Shown here piece after piece: positions 1-8,980 of a DNA stretch of 64,000 bases (positions within the stretch are counted from its first letter, which is position 1; every line of letters starts with the position of its first letter). Location of the stretch: the NCBI GenBank assembly GCA_963719525.1, contig CAVRCG010000004.1:558001-622000 (forward strand), given 5' to 3'. This DNA is from Bernardetia sp963719525. Lineage in GTDB: Bacteria; Bacteroidota; Bacteroidia; Cytophagales; Bernardetiaceae. Below the pieces are notes generated by a model that saw only the letters and a list, made by a program, of their open reading frames with translations, did no database searches and had not been told where the DNA came from. The position numbers and the translations under genes were made by a program.

Positions 1-481
1 GAAGCTGCGAAAAGTTATTTATTCGTCCTCCTCCTGTATGAAAATCTAAACCTAAATCTATATGAGGCAATATTTCGTTTGTAAATGCGTGAGCCACACG
101 ACTCGCCAATGAACCTTCTTTACTACCCGGAAAACTTCTATTAATGTCTTTTCCATCAGGAACTTCTCTAGAAAAATTCAAAAAGCCATAAATATTCAAA
201 AGAGGAATAGCAATGACAGTTCCACGCTTAGGAATAATTAATTCCTTCGAAATAAGTTGTCTAATTATCTCTACACCATTTATTTCATCGCCATGCATGC
301 CTGCAATCAAAAGTAAAGTCTTACCAGGTTTTTTGGAGCGATAAACAAAAACAGGCGTGTCAATAGAAGTACGTGAAGGAAGTTTGGCAATATTGAGGTT
401 AATTTGTTGATTTTCGCCTGCTGCAATCGCAACACCATCAATAATTAAATCTTTATGATAATCTGGAAATTCGTTTTTCAT
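1..481 (-). CDS. Aspartoacylase/succinylglutamate desuccinylase family protein (partial, 3' end outside window)
   Basis: Only the first 160 codons lie in the window; the gene runs off the left edge. The ATG at 481 opens a frame with no stop. The family (AspA/AstE, zinc carboxypeptidase fold) hydrolyses N-acyl amino acids or amides. Visible signatures are the zinc-binding GMHGDEINGVE segment (His and Glu ligands), the DINRSFPG segment and the DLGLDFHTGG segment, in the usual order and spacing. No signal peptide is seen, so it is probably cytoplasmic. Substrate cannot be decided from this part. The family call is firm; the exact substrate is open. Confidence 0.85.
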   Translation of the reverse strand, partial: MKNEFPDYHKDLIIDGVAIAAGENQQINLNIAKLPSRTSIDTPVFVYRSKKPGKTLLLIAGMHGDEINGVEIIRQLISKELIIPKRGTVIAIPLLNIYGFLNFSREVPDGKDINRSFPGSKEGSLASRVAHAFTNEILPHIDLGLDFHTGGGRINNFSQL

Positions 482-574
482 AGTATACTAATAGAAAATG
501 GGTTTAGGGTTCAATAGGAGTGACATTCATCAAATTCTGTATATAATTTCATTTTTGTCGAAATAATAGTTTGC

Positions 575-628
575 TTTTTCCATAACATAAGGTTTGCAAA
601 CCCTATTTTATGGAAAAAAGACGATTGC
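575..628. repeat. Dispersed palindromic repeat, GGTTTGCAAACC family, copy 1
   Basis: The centre is the perfect palindrome AGGTTTGCAAACCCT, flanked by TTTTTCCATAA on the left and TTATGGAAAAA on the right, then ACGATTGC. The same centre, GGAAAAA arm and ACGATTGC tail occur at 10338-10391. It lies in the 224-bp gap between two genes, and the gap shows no other feature. It is probably a non-autonomous palindromic repeat. Confidence 0.6.
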
Positions 629-705
629 ACAGAATAAAATTTGGCAAATATTTATCTTTATTAAAATGTCGCTCATGTTGAGGGTTAATTTAAAAAAACG
701 ATTAC

Positions 706-1575
706 TTATTCCAAAATATAATTTCCTTCGTACTTATCAAATTCTTCTCTCAAAAACTGCTTTACTTCTTCTGGCGATTTTTCTAATAAATGATCTATTT
801 CAGAATTATGTGCAAATTTTATCTTTCTATCTGTTTGATTGAGATACCCTTTTTTGTATAGTTCTCCTACAGAAGCAGGGTTTTCATTTAATTTTGCTGC
901 TTGATTAATTTCTTTAGGAACTAAGAAAGCATTATTATAATGGATATTTACCACTTCGTAATCGTATTTTTTACAAATATCTTCTAACATCGCAACGCTA
1001 TAACCAAAAAAATTGTCGCCTTTCCAAAACGTTTCTGGATGATAAGTTACCGTAAAACGAGTTGGATAAGGAATACGCTCATTTATCTCTGTACAAATTA
1101 CCTTCGGACGATATTCGGATAAAATGCTATCTAAAATAAAATAATCGTAACTATCAATGTCCAAATTTAAGAATAAAAAATCCTTCGGTGCTTCTGCTAC
1201 CTTCAACAAAGAAAGAACTGTATTAGGCAACGCTTTGGTACGCAAAAGTTGAACGTTGGGATAAATTTTATACAAATTAGATAAGAAAGCAAATTTTTCG
1301 CTATCGTATTCAACAGCTACTCCTTTATATCCATCTCTAAAAAAAACAAATGTATTAGACATCGTAATTCCGTCAGAAGCTGCAATATCTACAATAAAAT
1401 TAGCACCCAATTCTGTATTCTTATTTGTTTTGTTAATTTTCTCAAAATAAGAAGCTAGTATCTTGTCTTCTCCAAAATTAGCGTAACTTTCTGTGCTGTG
1501 CTGTGCAGGAACATATTTTTTTCGTGCTTCGTAACCAAAAGTATCTAAGACACCACGTAGAATATTTTTTATCAT
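706..1575 (-). CDS. SAM-dependent methyltransferase, FkbM-like
   Basis: A protein of 289 residues from the ATG at 1575; a further in-frame ATG at 1614 lies inside a palindromic repeat and is unlikely to be used. The segment FIVDIAASDGITMSNT resembles motif I of FkbM-type methyltransferases, followed about 20 residues on by an acidic end of beta-2 (AVEYDSEK). LNLDIDSYDYFIL fits the conserved D-x-D-x-x-D segment of that superfamily. No signal peptide or membrane segment is seen. FkbM proteins typically O-methylate sugars or small metabolites; the substrate cannot be read here. It is followed on the same strand by nothing related, so context does not help. Confidence 0.5.
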   Translation of the reverse strand: MIKNILRGVLDTFGYEARKKYVPAQHSTESYANFGEDKILASYFEKINKTNKNTELGANFIVDIAASDGITMSNTFVFFRDGYKGVAVEYDSEKFAFLSNLYKIYPNVQLLRTKALPNTVLSLLKVAEAPKDFLFLNLDIDSYDYFILDSILSEYRPKVICTEINERIPYPTRFTVTYHPETFWKGDNFFGYSVAMLEDICKKYDYEVVNIHYNNAFLVPKEINQAAKLNENPASVGELYKKGYLNQTDRKIKFAHNSEIDHLLEKSPEEVKQFLREEFDKYEGNYILE

Positions 1576-1591
1576 TTTTTTAATTAATAAT

Positions 1592-1691
1592 GTCGTTGGT
1601 GGAAACACCAACAACGGCGAAGTTAAATAATGTCGTCGGTAAGGACAATGGAAATATTTTTCTGTTTCAACCGTCTTTGAGGCTTCGCCGT
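1592..1691. repeat. Palindromic repeat cluster between transketolase and methyltransferase genes
   Basis: Two hairpins are visible. GTTGGTG-gaaa-CACCAAC at 1595-1612 is a variant of the GTTGGTG/CACCAAC family found at 10394, 42296, 45286, 45441 and 57837. ACGGCGAAG near 1614 pairs with CTTCGCCGT at 1683-1691, enclosing about 60 bp. They lie downstream of the transketolase fragment start of the next gene and may act as transcript ends, but there is no clear T-run. Confidence 0.5.
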
Positions 1692-1701
1692 CAACGAGGT
1701 T

Positions 1702-2675
1702 TTAAAGGGTTGCAAATTTTGCTTTTCGTTCTAAAACTGCTTTTACTTTTTTGATAATATCAGCAGAAGTAAGTCCATATTTTACCATTAATTCTTCTGG
1801 CGTTCCACTTTCTCCAAAACTATCGTTTACACCTACAAATTCCATCGGAACTGGATTGTTCATTACCAAAGTCTGTGCAATGCTACTTCCCAAACCACCC
1901 ATAATTTGGTGCTCTTCAGCAGATACGGCACATTTTGTCTTCGAAACTGATTTCAAAATAGCTTCTCTATCTAAGGGCTTGATTGTATGAATATTGATAA
2001 CTTCAGCAGAAATTCCTTCTTTTACTAATTCTTCATGAGCTAAAAGAGCTTCCCAAACCAGATGCCCTGTTGCAAAAATAGTAACGTCTGTTCCTTCTTG
2101 TAAAGTGATTGCTTTTCCAATTTCAAACTTAACGTCGGTTGGCATAAAAACAGGAACTTTTGGACGACCAAAACGCAAATAAACGGGTCACTTGATGGTC
2201 TGCAATCGCTAATGTAGCTGCTTTTGTCTGGTTATAATCACAGGGATTAATGACCGTCATGTGAGGTAACATTTGCATCATTCCAACATCTTCCAAAATC
2301 TGATGCGTTGCTCCATCTTCTCCAAGCGTAATTCCTGCATGAGAAGCACAAATTTTGACATTTTTACCAGAATAAGCAATAGATTGACGAATTTGGTCAT
2401 ATACTCTACCTGTTCGAAAAATTGGCAAATGTTCCTGTAAAAGGAATCCAGCCACCGATAGTAAGACCTGCTGCAATGCCCATCATATTGGCTTCTGCAA
2501 TACCCACTTGATAAAATCGCTCTGGAAATTGTTTTTGAAAATCACCCATTTTGAGCGAGCCAATAAGGTCAGCACAAAGAGCAACTACTTTAGGATTTGA
2601 TTTGCCTAGTTCTGTAAGTCCGTCGCCAAAACCTGAACGAGTATCGTTTTTTGTTTCGAAAGTATATTTTTTCAT
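1702..2675 (-). pseudogene. Transketolase C-terminal subunit, interrupted by two +1 frameshifts
   Basis: The reading frame starts MKKYTFETKNDTRSGFGDGL at 2675 and ends at 1702 but needs two frame changes. The extra bases are one T of the TT at 2413-2414 and the A at 2190. Removing both gives 972 bases, exactly 323 codons plus stop. The restored protein has the pyrimidine-binding half (QVGIAEANMMGIAAGL, CASHAGITLGEDGATHQ) and the C-terminal domain (TDVTIFATGHLVWEAL) of transketolase. In Bacteroidota transketolase is often split into N- and C-terminal subunits; the N-terminal partner is not beside it here. Enzyme role is sugar-phosphate C2 transfer in the pentose phosphate pathway. Because two single-base insertions explain everything, sequencing error is as likely as true decay. 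Confidence 0.85.
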
Positions 2676-2753
2676 AACATGATTAGAAAAAAGTTTTTGA
2701 ATAGTTCTTTATATGTCCACAAAGATAAACGGTTTTGAAGTAAAATGCTAATG

Positions 2754-3118
2754 ATTTTGGGGATTGGGAAGTGGGGTTTAGGAAATGGGGAATGGAAATA
2801 CGTCCTTAGAATAATAACCCATGTTACGTAATTAGAATGAAACCCACGAATTTATTCGTGGAAACTACCACCACTTTCTAATCCTTTTGTTTCTACTATA
2901 TTCTAAAATTAAAAGGAGTAATTTTAATAAAATGGAAAAGCAGATTCATGCAAAGAAATAGGTGTTACTTTCCCACGAATAAATTCGTGGGTTTTGTCTA
3001 AATTTCTCTAATCCTTGATGTTACGTAATATCAGTAACAACTTAAAATCCGAAAGTGAGAATATTTCAAAGTGTAGGTAATTCTCATTCTCTAACTCCCA
3101 TTTCCCATCCCCTATTTC
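2754..3118. repeat. Gene-free stretch with MITE-like element and G-rich repeat
   Basis: This 440-bp gap has three parts. A G-rich tract (GGGG, GGG, GGGG and GGGG runs, 2758-2800) has a C-rich counterpart near 3090-3120. From 2821 to 3029 a 12-bp direct repeat ATGTTACGTAAT occurs at each end (2821-2832 and 3018-3029). Inside it, CCACGAATTTATTCGTGG at about 2844-2861 and CCCACGAATAAATTCGTGGG at about 2972-2991 form inverted copies of each other, each also self-complementary. This looks like a small non-autonomous mobile element of about 200 bp. No coding frame is supported. Confidence 0.55.
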
Positions 3119-3850
3119 CTACTTCAGCCATTTCTCCACTTGTATTTGTCCTGCCACTCTATATTTTGACCTTCTAATTGTACCAGAGCTAAAAGCAATT
3201 TGATTTCTTACTCCTTTTAAAACACCATTTGAAGAGTGAATAAAACGAGTAGAACTTACGCCATCACTATCGACAAGCAAAAAACCTGTGTGTGTATCTA
3301 ATCCTAAAATGTAAATTCCGTCTCCCATTTCTTCTACCTCATCCATAAAATCTGCAAAATCTTTTCGTACTCTTACTTTTATAAATTTTTTATCAACAGT
3401 TTTTCTAATTAAGGTTTCAGAAGCTGCTTGCGCCATTTTTATTCTATCGATAGGATAACCCAAATCTCTCAAAACAGTAGTTACAAAATATCCACAGGCA
3501 ATTTTTCCTTTTCCTGGAGTTTCGCTCATTCCTGAATAACTCCATTTTGTACCGTACCAATATTTACAAACTTCTTCGAAACTGCTTACGAATGTTCGTT
3601 GTGCTTTTTCTAAAATCTGTTCTTTTTCTAATTCTGTTTTGGCTTCTTTATACTCCTTTTTTAAGTTTTCTTGTTTTTCTTTTATTTGAGAAAGTAAATT
3701 TTCGTAATCAGAATTAGAATAAAACCAACGGTAAAAAGGTGTTTGATATTTGTAAGGAGAAACGTAAAAAGCAATGCCAGCCAAAATAAAAACTACAATG
3801 GAAAGTTTGAATAAAAATCGGAATAAAAATCTTTTTAAGCGTTTTAGCAT
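3119..3850 (-). CDS. Membrane-anchored NlpC/P60-like protein
   Basis: A 243-residue protein beginning with a basic stretch and one hydrophobic segment (residues about 10-28), so it is likely anchored in the inner membrane or secreted. A charged coiled-coil region (about 50-85) follows. The C-terminal part has WYGTKWSYSGMSETPGKGKIACGYFVTTVL, where the Cys in ACGYF sits where the NlpC/P60 catalytic Cys normally lies, and a His in GLDTHTGFLLVDSDG could be the partner. NlpC/P60 enzymes cut peptidoglycan peptides or related amides. The match is by motif pattern only, and a role as an inactive or differently specific member is possible. The gene stands alone. Confidence 0.45.
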   Translation of the reverse strand: MLKRLKRFLFRFLFKLSIVVFILAGIAFYVSPYKYQTPFYRWFYSNSDYENLLSQIKEKQENLKKEYKEAKTELEKEQILEKAQRTFVSSFEEVCKYWYGTKWSYSGMSETPGKGKIACGYFVTTVLRDLGYPIDRIKMAQAASETLIRKTVDKKFIKVRVRKDFADFMDEVEEMGDGIYILGLDTHTGFLLVDSDGVSSTRFIHSSNGVLKGVRNQIAFSSGTIRRSKYRVAGQIQVEKWLK

Positions 3851-3988
3851 TTTTCTTTAGTTGAGAAATGAAGTGATAAGAAATACAATTTAGTGAAATA
3901 TTTGTTGGATAAAGTTTTTTAAAATGAGAATTTTTGTTTCTTTGCCCTAAATTAAGCTTCACTAACCAAATTACACCTAACTATAATT

Positions 3989-5020
3989 TTGAAAATAAAT
4001 TATTTCATTGTGCTTTCTGTTTTGTTCTTTCTACTTAGTTGCACAGAAAAGAGAGAATTTGAAGAAGTAAAAAAAATATCTGAATATCCAAAAACAGAGT
4101 TTTTACCAACACTAGAAAACACAATTTCTAAAGACAAAAATGCAGTTTATTGTGTTACACTTTTATATGCGTGGGAAGAAGTTAGAAAAATTATTAAATT
4201 ACCTTTACAAATAAATAATAAGGAAAACACACAAGATTTGGTTTTACTTCATAATTCTACTTCGTTTAGAAATGTATTGAATACTGATGAATATTCTTCT
4301 TCTGTGGAAATAAAAAAGGCAGATAAAGATTTTCCTTTTGATAGAATAAAAGCAAAAGCAGAATTTGATAAGTCATTACCTTTTGAGTTTGATTTGAATA
4401 GTTTTGACAATAAACTAACTTTTGATGGAATAAAGGTAGCTTCTTTTGGAAGCTTTGGAGCAGGAAAAGATGCTTACAAAACCATAAAAATTCTCTATTA
4501 CAAAAACGATAACGAATTTGTCATCAAACTTTTACCAAAAGACCAGCAGCACGAAATTATTTTATTCAAGACCAAAAAGCAATTTGAAAATCTTGCTCAA
4601 ATGAATGTTGAGTTAATAAAAAAGAAGTCTTTAGGGCAAAAAGAAAGCAAACAAGAAAAAAAAATGTGGAAATATTATCTACAAGACGAAGACGAAGTAA
4701 TTATTCCCAAATTCAATTTTAATATCGAAACGAATTATCAAAATATTGAAGGAAATCAAATTCAGACATCAGAAAATAGGTATGTAATTCAAGAAGCCTA
4801 TCAACGAACAGCTTTTATTCTTGATGAAAAAGGAGCAAAAATTGAAAGTGAAGCTGAAATTTCAGTAACAACGGATGCGATGGAAGAAATAGGAGAATTA
4901 CCAAAACCAAAAAAGATGCACTTTGACAAACCATTTTTCACTTTACTTAAAAAAGTCAATTCTGAAAACCTTTATTTTGTTCTTTTTGCAAATAATGCCG
5001 AACTTATGGTAAAGGAATAA
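3989..5020 (+). CDS. Lipoprotein, tandem paralogue 1
   Basis: The 343-residue product starts with a TTG codon; no in-frame ATG is present upstream. The N terminus MKINYFIVLSVLFFLLSC is a lipoprotein signal with Cys18. The rest is a charged, lysine- and glutamate-rich secreted domain without motifs I recognise. It is a tandem duplicate of the next gene: both share EYPKTEFLPTLEN, KDKNAVYCVTLLYAWE, FDKPFF(T/I)LLKKVNSEN and the identical ending NNAELMVKE. A TAATTTTG sequence overlapping the start could be a -7 box, in which case an internal start would be used. Function unknown. Confidence 0.7.
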   Translation: MKINYFIVLSVLFFLLSCTEKREFEEVKKISEYPKTEFLPTLENTISKDKNAVYCVTLLYAWEEVRKIIKLPLQINNKENTQDLVLLHNSTSFRNVLNTDEYSSSVEIKKADKDFPFDRIKAKAEFDKSLPFEFDLNSFDNKLTFDGIKVASFGSFGAGKDAYKTIKILYYKNDNEFVIKLLPKDQQHEIILFKTKKQFENLAQMNVELIKKKSLGQKESKQEKKMWKYYLQDEDEVIIPKFNFNIETNYQNIEGNQIQTSENRYVIQEAYQRTAFILDEKGAKIESEAEISVTTDAMEEIGELPKPKKMHFDKPFFTLLKKVNSENLYFVLFANNAELMVKE

Positions 5021-5104
5021 TTACCTACCTTTGTAATCTCTAAGAATAGAACTACTACGAGTGACTTTATAAAACTAATCCCATTTTTGTTAATCCAAAT
5101 TATA

Positions 5105-6130
5105 ATGAAATTACAAAAAATAAAAATCGCACTCGTTTTTTTAGCTGTTTCACTTTTAGGTTCTTGTAGTAGCAGCCGAAATTTTCCAGAAGTAAAAAAA
5201 TTATCCGAATATCCAAAAACGGAATTTCTACCAACACTTGAAAACAAACTTTCAAAAGACAAAAATGCTGTTTATTGTGTTACACTTTTGTATGCGTGGG
5301 AGCAGGTCAGAAAGACAGCAAATACAACCTTTGAAGTTCCGACAGACTTACAAGACACGCAAAAAGAGTTGGTTTTGCTCAACAATTCGACTTCTTTCAA
5401 AGATGTTTTGGATAAGGACGAGTATGAAGTTGAAGGCAAAATAGAAGGAAATGAAATAAAAACGAAGGCAGAGTTTGAGAAATCATTACCTTTTGAGTTT
5501 AAGCTAGAAAGTTTTGATAATGAACTTGTTTTTGAAGGTAAAAAAGTAGCTTCTTTTGGTGTTTTTGGACAGGATAAGGACAAAGAAGAAGTAATCGATA
5601 TTCTTCACTTCAAAAGTAATGACGAATTTGTTATCAGATTAAATTCAAAAGACGAACAACACGAAATTATTCTATTCAAGACACAAGAAAATTTTGAAAG
5701 TTTTGCCAAAATGAATGCTAAAGTCCAATCCACTATCGAAGAAGGAGTAGAGGAAAGAAGTTCTGGACAGGCAACATGGAAGTTTTATTTATCTGATGAA
5801 GATGAAGTAGTAATTCCTAAATTTAATTTTAATATTGAGAATAATTTTGTTACCATAGAAGGAAATAAAATTGTTTCGAAGTCAGGACAAAACTATATTA
5901 TAACACAGGCTTTTCAACAGACAGCTTTTATTATAGACGAAAAAGGTGCAAAAATCAAGAGTAAAGCAAAAGTTACGACAAAATCTATGGCAGTAGAAAA
6001 GCCACAAGCAGAGCAACCAAAAAAGATGCGATTTGATAAACCATTCTTTATTTTACTCAAAAAAGTCAATTCTGAAAATCCTTATTTTGTTCTTTTTGTA
6101 AATAATGCCGAACTTATGGTAAAGGAGTAA
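5105..6130 (+). CDS. Lipoprotein, tandem paralogue 2
   Basis: A 341-residue lipoprotein from the ATG at 5105; a TTG six codons upstream is less likely because the lipoprotein signal MKLQKIKIALVFLAVSLLGSC begins at the ATG. Cys21 is the lipidation site. Roughly half the residues match the upstream paralogue along the full length, with the best agreement at the N terminus and the last 30 residues. A short spacer of about 85 bp separates the two, so co-transcription is likely. No catalytic motif is recognisable. It probably faces the periplasm or the cell surface. Confidence 0.75.
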   Translation: MKLQKIKIALVFLAVSLLGSCSSSRNFPEVKKLSEYPKTEFLPTLENKLSKDKNAVYCVTLLYAWEQVRKTANTTFEVPTDLQDTQKELVLLNNSTSFKDVLDKDEYEVEGKIEGNEIKTKAEFEKSLPFEFKLESFDNELVFEGKKVASFGVFGQDKDKEEVIDILHFKSNDEFVIRLNSKDEQHEIILFKTQENFESFAKMNAKVQSTIEEGVEERSSGQATWKFYLSDEDEVVIPKFNFNIENNFVTIEGNKIVSKSGQNYIITQAFQQTAFIIDEKGAKIKSKAKVTTKSMAVEKPQAEQPKKMRFDKPFFILLKKVNSENPYFVLFVNNAELMVKE

Positions 6131-6234
6131 GTTCGAAACCTTTCGGAGTACAAAACAATTATTCCAAATGAAACTTTCCAATATTCAAAAACGTTTTATT
6201 TTTATAAAGATATTAAATTAAGAACGAAATAAAT

Positions 6235-6837
6235 ATGAAACGAATAAAAGTACAAGATAAAATTCAAGAAGTGATTAAAACTTTTCCGAAAGGAAGTATT
6301 TTTTTTGCAAAAGATTTTTTAGAATATGGAAATGTTGCAAGCATAAGAAAAGCATTAGCAAGACTGACTAACAAAGAGTTTTTAGTTCGTTTGGCTCAAG
6401 GTATTTATTTATATCCAAAAACTCATGAAGAGCTTGGTACTTTAGTTCCCAGTACTGAAAAGATAGCTCAAGCTATTGCAAGAAGAGATAATATTAGATT
6501 AGCAACTCCAGGAGCAGTAGCTAGGAATAGATTGGGTTTATGTACACAAGTGCCTACAAAGGCAGTTTATTTGACTGACGGTTCGACACGTTTGGTGAAA
6601 ATTGGAGGAAGAACTATTAAGTTCAAACATACAACTTCCAAAAACTTGTCTGCAAAGGGAACTATTAGTGGAATGGTTATTCAAGCCTTGAGAAGTATTA
6701 GAAAAAAACATGTCGATGAAGAAACATTGGCTAAAATTGAAGAGGTTTTACAAAAAGAGGAAAAAGAAAATATACTACACGATGCCAAACTTGCACCTGT
6801 TTGGATTAGTAATACTTTAATACAAGCTATAAGATGA
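6235..6837 (+). CDS. AbiEi-like antitoxin (DUF6088 family)
   Basis: A 200-residue protein. Its N-terminal segment (about 1-65: SIFFAKDFLEYGNVASIRKALARL, then LAQGIYLYPK) is the winged-helix of the DUF6088/AbiEi antitoxin group. The C-terminal part (ATPGAVARNRLGLCTQVPTKAVYLTDG, then IKFKHTTSKNL) is the typical second domain. These proteins repress their own operon and neutralise AbiEii nucleotidyltransferase toxins. The stop overlaps the start of the next frame (ATGA at 6834-6837), the classic AbiEi-AbiEii arrangement. The toxin gene that follows is gutted, so this is an orphan antitoxin. Confidence 0.75.
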   Translation: MKRIKVQDKIQEVIKTFPKGSIFFAKDFLEYGNVASIRKALARLTNKEFLVRLAQGIYLYPKTHEELGTLVPSTEKIAQAIARRDNIRLATPGAVARNRLGLCTQVPTKAVYLTDGSTRLVKIGGRTIKFKHTTSKNLSAKGTISGMVIQALRSIRKKHVDEETLAKIEEVLQKEEKENILHDAKLAPVWISNTLIQAIR

Positions 6838-7068
6838 ATACAACTTGGGTAAATCTATCAAAAGAAGAGAAGACTGAAGTATTGAGTAAGATTTCAGATT
6901 CAAAACATTTATCTGAACGAAATATAGAAAAAGATTGGTGGGTTACCTTTAGAGGTTTTGATTATTCTACTGATATTTATCTACCTAGCAAAATTAATAT
7001 TATCTTTTAGTAAATTAATGGACAAAATACAAGAACTGCAACAGCAAATAAATCTAATTAAACTTTGA
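6834..7068 (+). pseudogene. AbiEii-type toxin remnant with internal deletion
   Basis: The ATG overlaps the antitoxin stop. The first 39 codons (MNTTWVNLSKEEKTEVL, then ERNIEKDWWVTF) match the conserved N terminus of AbiEii nucleotidyltransferases, whose hallmark is EKDWWVT. After that the frame turns into unrelated sequence and stops at 7010, giving 58 residues against roughly 250-300 for the family. In the next frame, 7006-7068 reads FSKLMDKIQELQQQINLIKL and a stop, which looks like the usual family C terminus. The catalytic core is therefore missing, most simply by an internal deletion of several hundred bases. Confidence 0.6.
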
Positions 7069-7143
7069 GATTATTTTTTTGATAAAACTAAAAATTCATT
7101 TTAACTTTACTATTTAAAGACTATACCAAAATTAAAGAAAATA

Positions 7144-8445
7144 ATGAAAAATATCTATCTATACATACTCTCATTTCTAATTCTATCAAATCTTTCTTCC
7201 TGTTCTCCTGCACAAGAAGTCTCTGCAAGTACAGATAGCGAGAGAATAAAAGATTCATTAAAGGTAATTGCTAATTTTGAACCTATAAAAGATTTTACAG
7301 AAAAACCTGATACAAACAAGATTACGTTTGCTTTTACAGGTGATTTGATGTGTCATGGCTCACAGTATAAAGCCGTTTTTCAAGGGAATGATACGTATGA
7401 TTTTAGACCTGTTTTTGAAGGAGTAAAACCATTTTTATCGGCTGCTGATGTGATGGTCGGTAATTTGGAAACGGTTTTGGCAGGAGAAGGAAAAAATTAT
7501 AAATCTTATCCACAATTTAATACACCAAATGCTTATGTCGATGCGCTCAAAGATGCAGGTTTTGATATTATCGTAACGGTAAATAATCATACTTACGATC
7601 AAGGAAAAGACGGTGTTTTGCGTACTTTGGACGAGCTAGACAAACGAAATTTTACAGGAGTTTTGGGTTCTTATCGTACACAGGAAGCACAAGACGAAAT
7701 AAAAATTTTTGAGAAGAACGATATTAAATATAGTATTTTGGCTTACACACAGTTTTCAAATATTACGTTACGTGATTCTGAAAGCTATCTTTTTGAGCTT
7801 ATAGACACCGTAAAGGTAGGACAAGACATTCAAAAAGCAAGAAAAAAAGGAGCTGAAATTGTTTTGATTCATTACCATTGGGGTTCGGAATACAAGCCAG
7901 AACCAAATTCGTATCAAAAAATGATTACAGACAAAACAATTGAATTGGGTGCTGACGTAATTATTGGAGGACATCCACACGTTTTGCAACCCTTGAAAAA
8001 ATACAAATCACAAGGAAACGCAACATTAGATAGTGGAATTGTGGCTTATTCAATGGGAAATTTTTATTCTGGACAAAGAAAACGCTACCGTCATAATGGT
8101 GCAATAGTTTGGCTAGAAATGGAAAAAGTAACAGAAAAAGACCCCAAAAATAACAACGGAAAAATATCAAAAATTGTCTTGAAAAACGTTGCTCATCTTC
8201 CTACGTGGGTTTATTATGGAAAAGTTCGTGATGCTTCGAAGAATGAATATCGTATCTATCCAGCTCAAAATGATGATGTTCCTTTTTCTCCTTTTCTGTC
8301 TTTAGATACGCTTGATTTTATTTCAAAAAGTGGAAGAAGTTATCTCAATCAAAGTAGAAAAGATAGTGATAATGCGCTTAGAATGTACAATGTAGATAGT
8401 AAATATTTGTTTTTGGATAAAGATGGAAAACCTTTTTTGAAATAG
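7144..8445 (+). CDS. CapA-family lipoprotein (metallophosphatase fold)
   Basis: A 433-residue lipoprotein; the signal ends LSNLSSC with Cys20. CapA signatures appear in order: FTGDLMCHGS (Asp67, His71), VGNLET, VNNHTYDQGKDG, IHYHWGSEY, and GGHPHVLQPL, then SMGNF. The family was named for capsule poly-gamma-glutamate synthesis, and the domain is a calcineurin-like metallophosphatase fold. No capB/capC genes lie nearby, so a poly-glutamate role is not supported; an envelope phosphatase role is an inference. It stands alone and is followed by a terminator shared with the convergent gene. Confidence 0.85.
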   Translation: MKNIYLYILSFLILSNLSSCSPAQEVSASTDSERIKDSLKVIANFEPIKDFTEKPDTNKITFAFTGDLMCHGSQYKAVFQGNDTYDFRPVFEGVKPFLSAADVMVGNLETVLAGEGKNYKSYPQFNTPNAYVDALKDAGFDIIVTVNNHTYDQGKDGVLRTLDELDKRNFTGVLGSYRTQEAQDEIKIFEKNDIKYSILAYTQFSNITLRDSESYLFELIDTVKVGQDIQKARKKGAEIVLIHYHWGSEYKPEPNSYQKMITDKTIELGADVIIGGHPHVLQPLKKYKSQGNATLDSGIVAYSMGNFYSGQRKRYRHNGAIVWLEMEKVTEKDPKNNNGKISKIVLKNVAHLPTWVYYGKVRDASKNEYRIYPAQNDDVPFSPFLSLDTLDFISKSGRSYLNQSRKDSDNALRMYNVDSKYLFLDKDGKPFLK

Positions 8446-8475
8446 TATTTTAAAATAATTTATCGAAAAAGTAAA

Positions 8476-8512
8476 ACTCTCGTTTAGAAAATCTAAAATT
8501 CTAAAGGAGAGT
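8476..8512. terminator. Bidirectional terminator
   Basis: Arms ACTCTCGTTTAGAA (8476-8489) and TTCTAAAGGAGAGT (8499-8512) pair at 13 of 14 positions, with A-rich sequence on the left and an eight-T run on the right. It lies between two convergent genes. Confidence 0.8.
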
Positions 8513-8517
8513 TTTTT

Positions 8518-8958
8518 TTATAAATCATCAACAAACATGACTACATAAGCACAAGTGCAATGAGAATTTTCTGGTTTTAGCACGCTCAATTCCATATACA
8601 CTAATGATTTTTCTGGAGGGTAAAGAAAAAACTTTTCTTTTACATTTCCTATTAAATCAATATTATTTCTTATAACTTCTCTCCTTGGGCTAAGAATATC
8701 TACCTTTATTCTCTCTGTTCTTCTGCCTTTTTTATCATACGTTTCGAAGGTGTATTTTTTATTTTTTTCCAAGATAATAGTAAACTGTATTTTTTTATTA
8801 GGGTTACCACTGAACCGAGCTTTATAATTTTTTTGTGTAATACCTTTCTTAGTAGTAAAAATATCGTTTGAATAATAGGACATACAATCACATTGAGCCA
8901 TTATTTTAAATCCACAGAAAAAAGAAAACACAAAAAGTAAAGTAATAATTTTTTTCAT
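8518..8958 (-). CDS. Small secreted protein of unknown function
   Basis: A 146-residue protein with a signal peptide MKKIITLLFVFSFFCGFKIMAQ, giving a mature protein starting CDCMSYYS. The mature part is predicted mostly beta (KKIQFTIILEKNKKYTFETYD, LVYMELSVLKP) with several cysteines, including a CTCAYVVMF segment near the C terminus. It looks like a small periplasmic or surface beta-sandwich. I do not recognise a family. It precedes two tandem lipoprotein genes on the same strand and may share their transcript. Confidence 0.6.
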   Translation of the reverse strand: MKKIITLLFVFSFFCGFKIMAQCDCMSYYSNDIFTTKKGITQKNYKARFSGNPNKKIQFTIILEKNKKYTFETYDKKGRRTERIKVDILSPRREVIRNNIDLIGNVKEKFFLYPPEKSLVYMELSVLKPENSHCTCAYVVMFVDDL

Positions 8959-8980
8959 TGAATATTGATTTAAGTATTTT

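Noticed and set aside
594..842. Plus-strand ORF over the methyltransferase 3' end
   Set aside because: It is antisense to the FkbM-like gene and overlaps a palindromic repeat; the sequence is Leu/Lys/Asn-rich with no domain.
3714..3962. Alternative ORF upstream of the NlpC-like gene
   Set aside because: It overlaps the N-terminal anchor of the real gene in another frame and has no coding signal.
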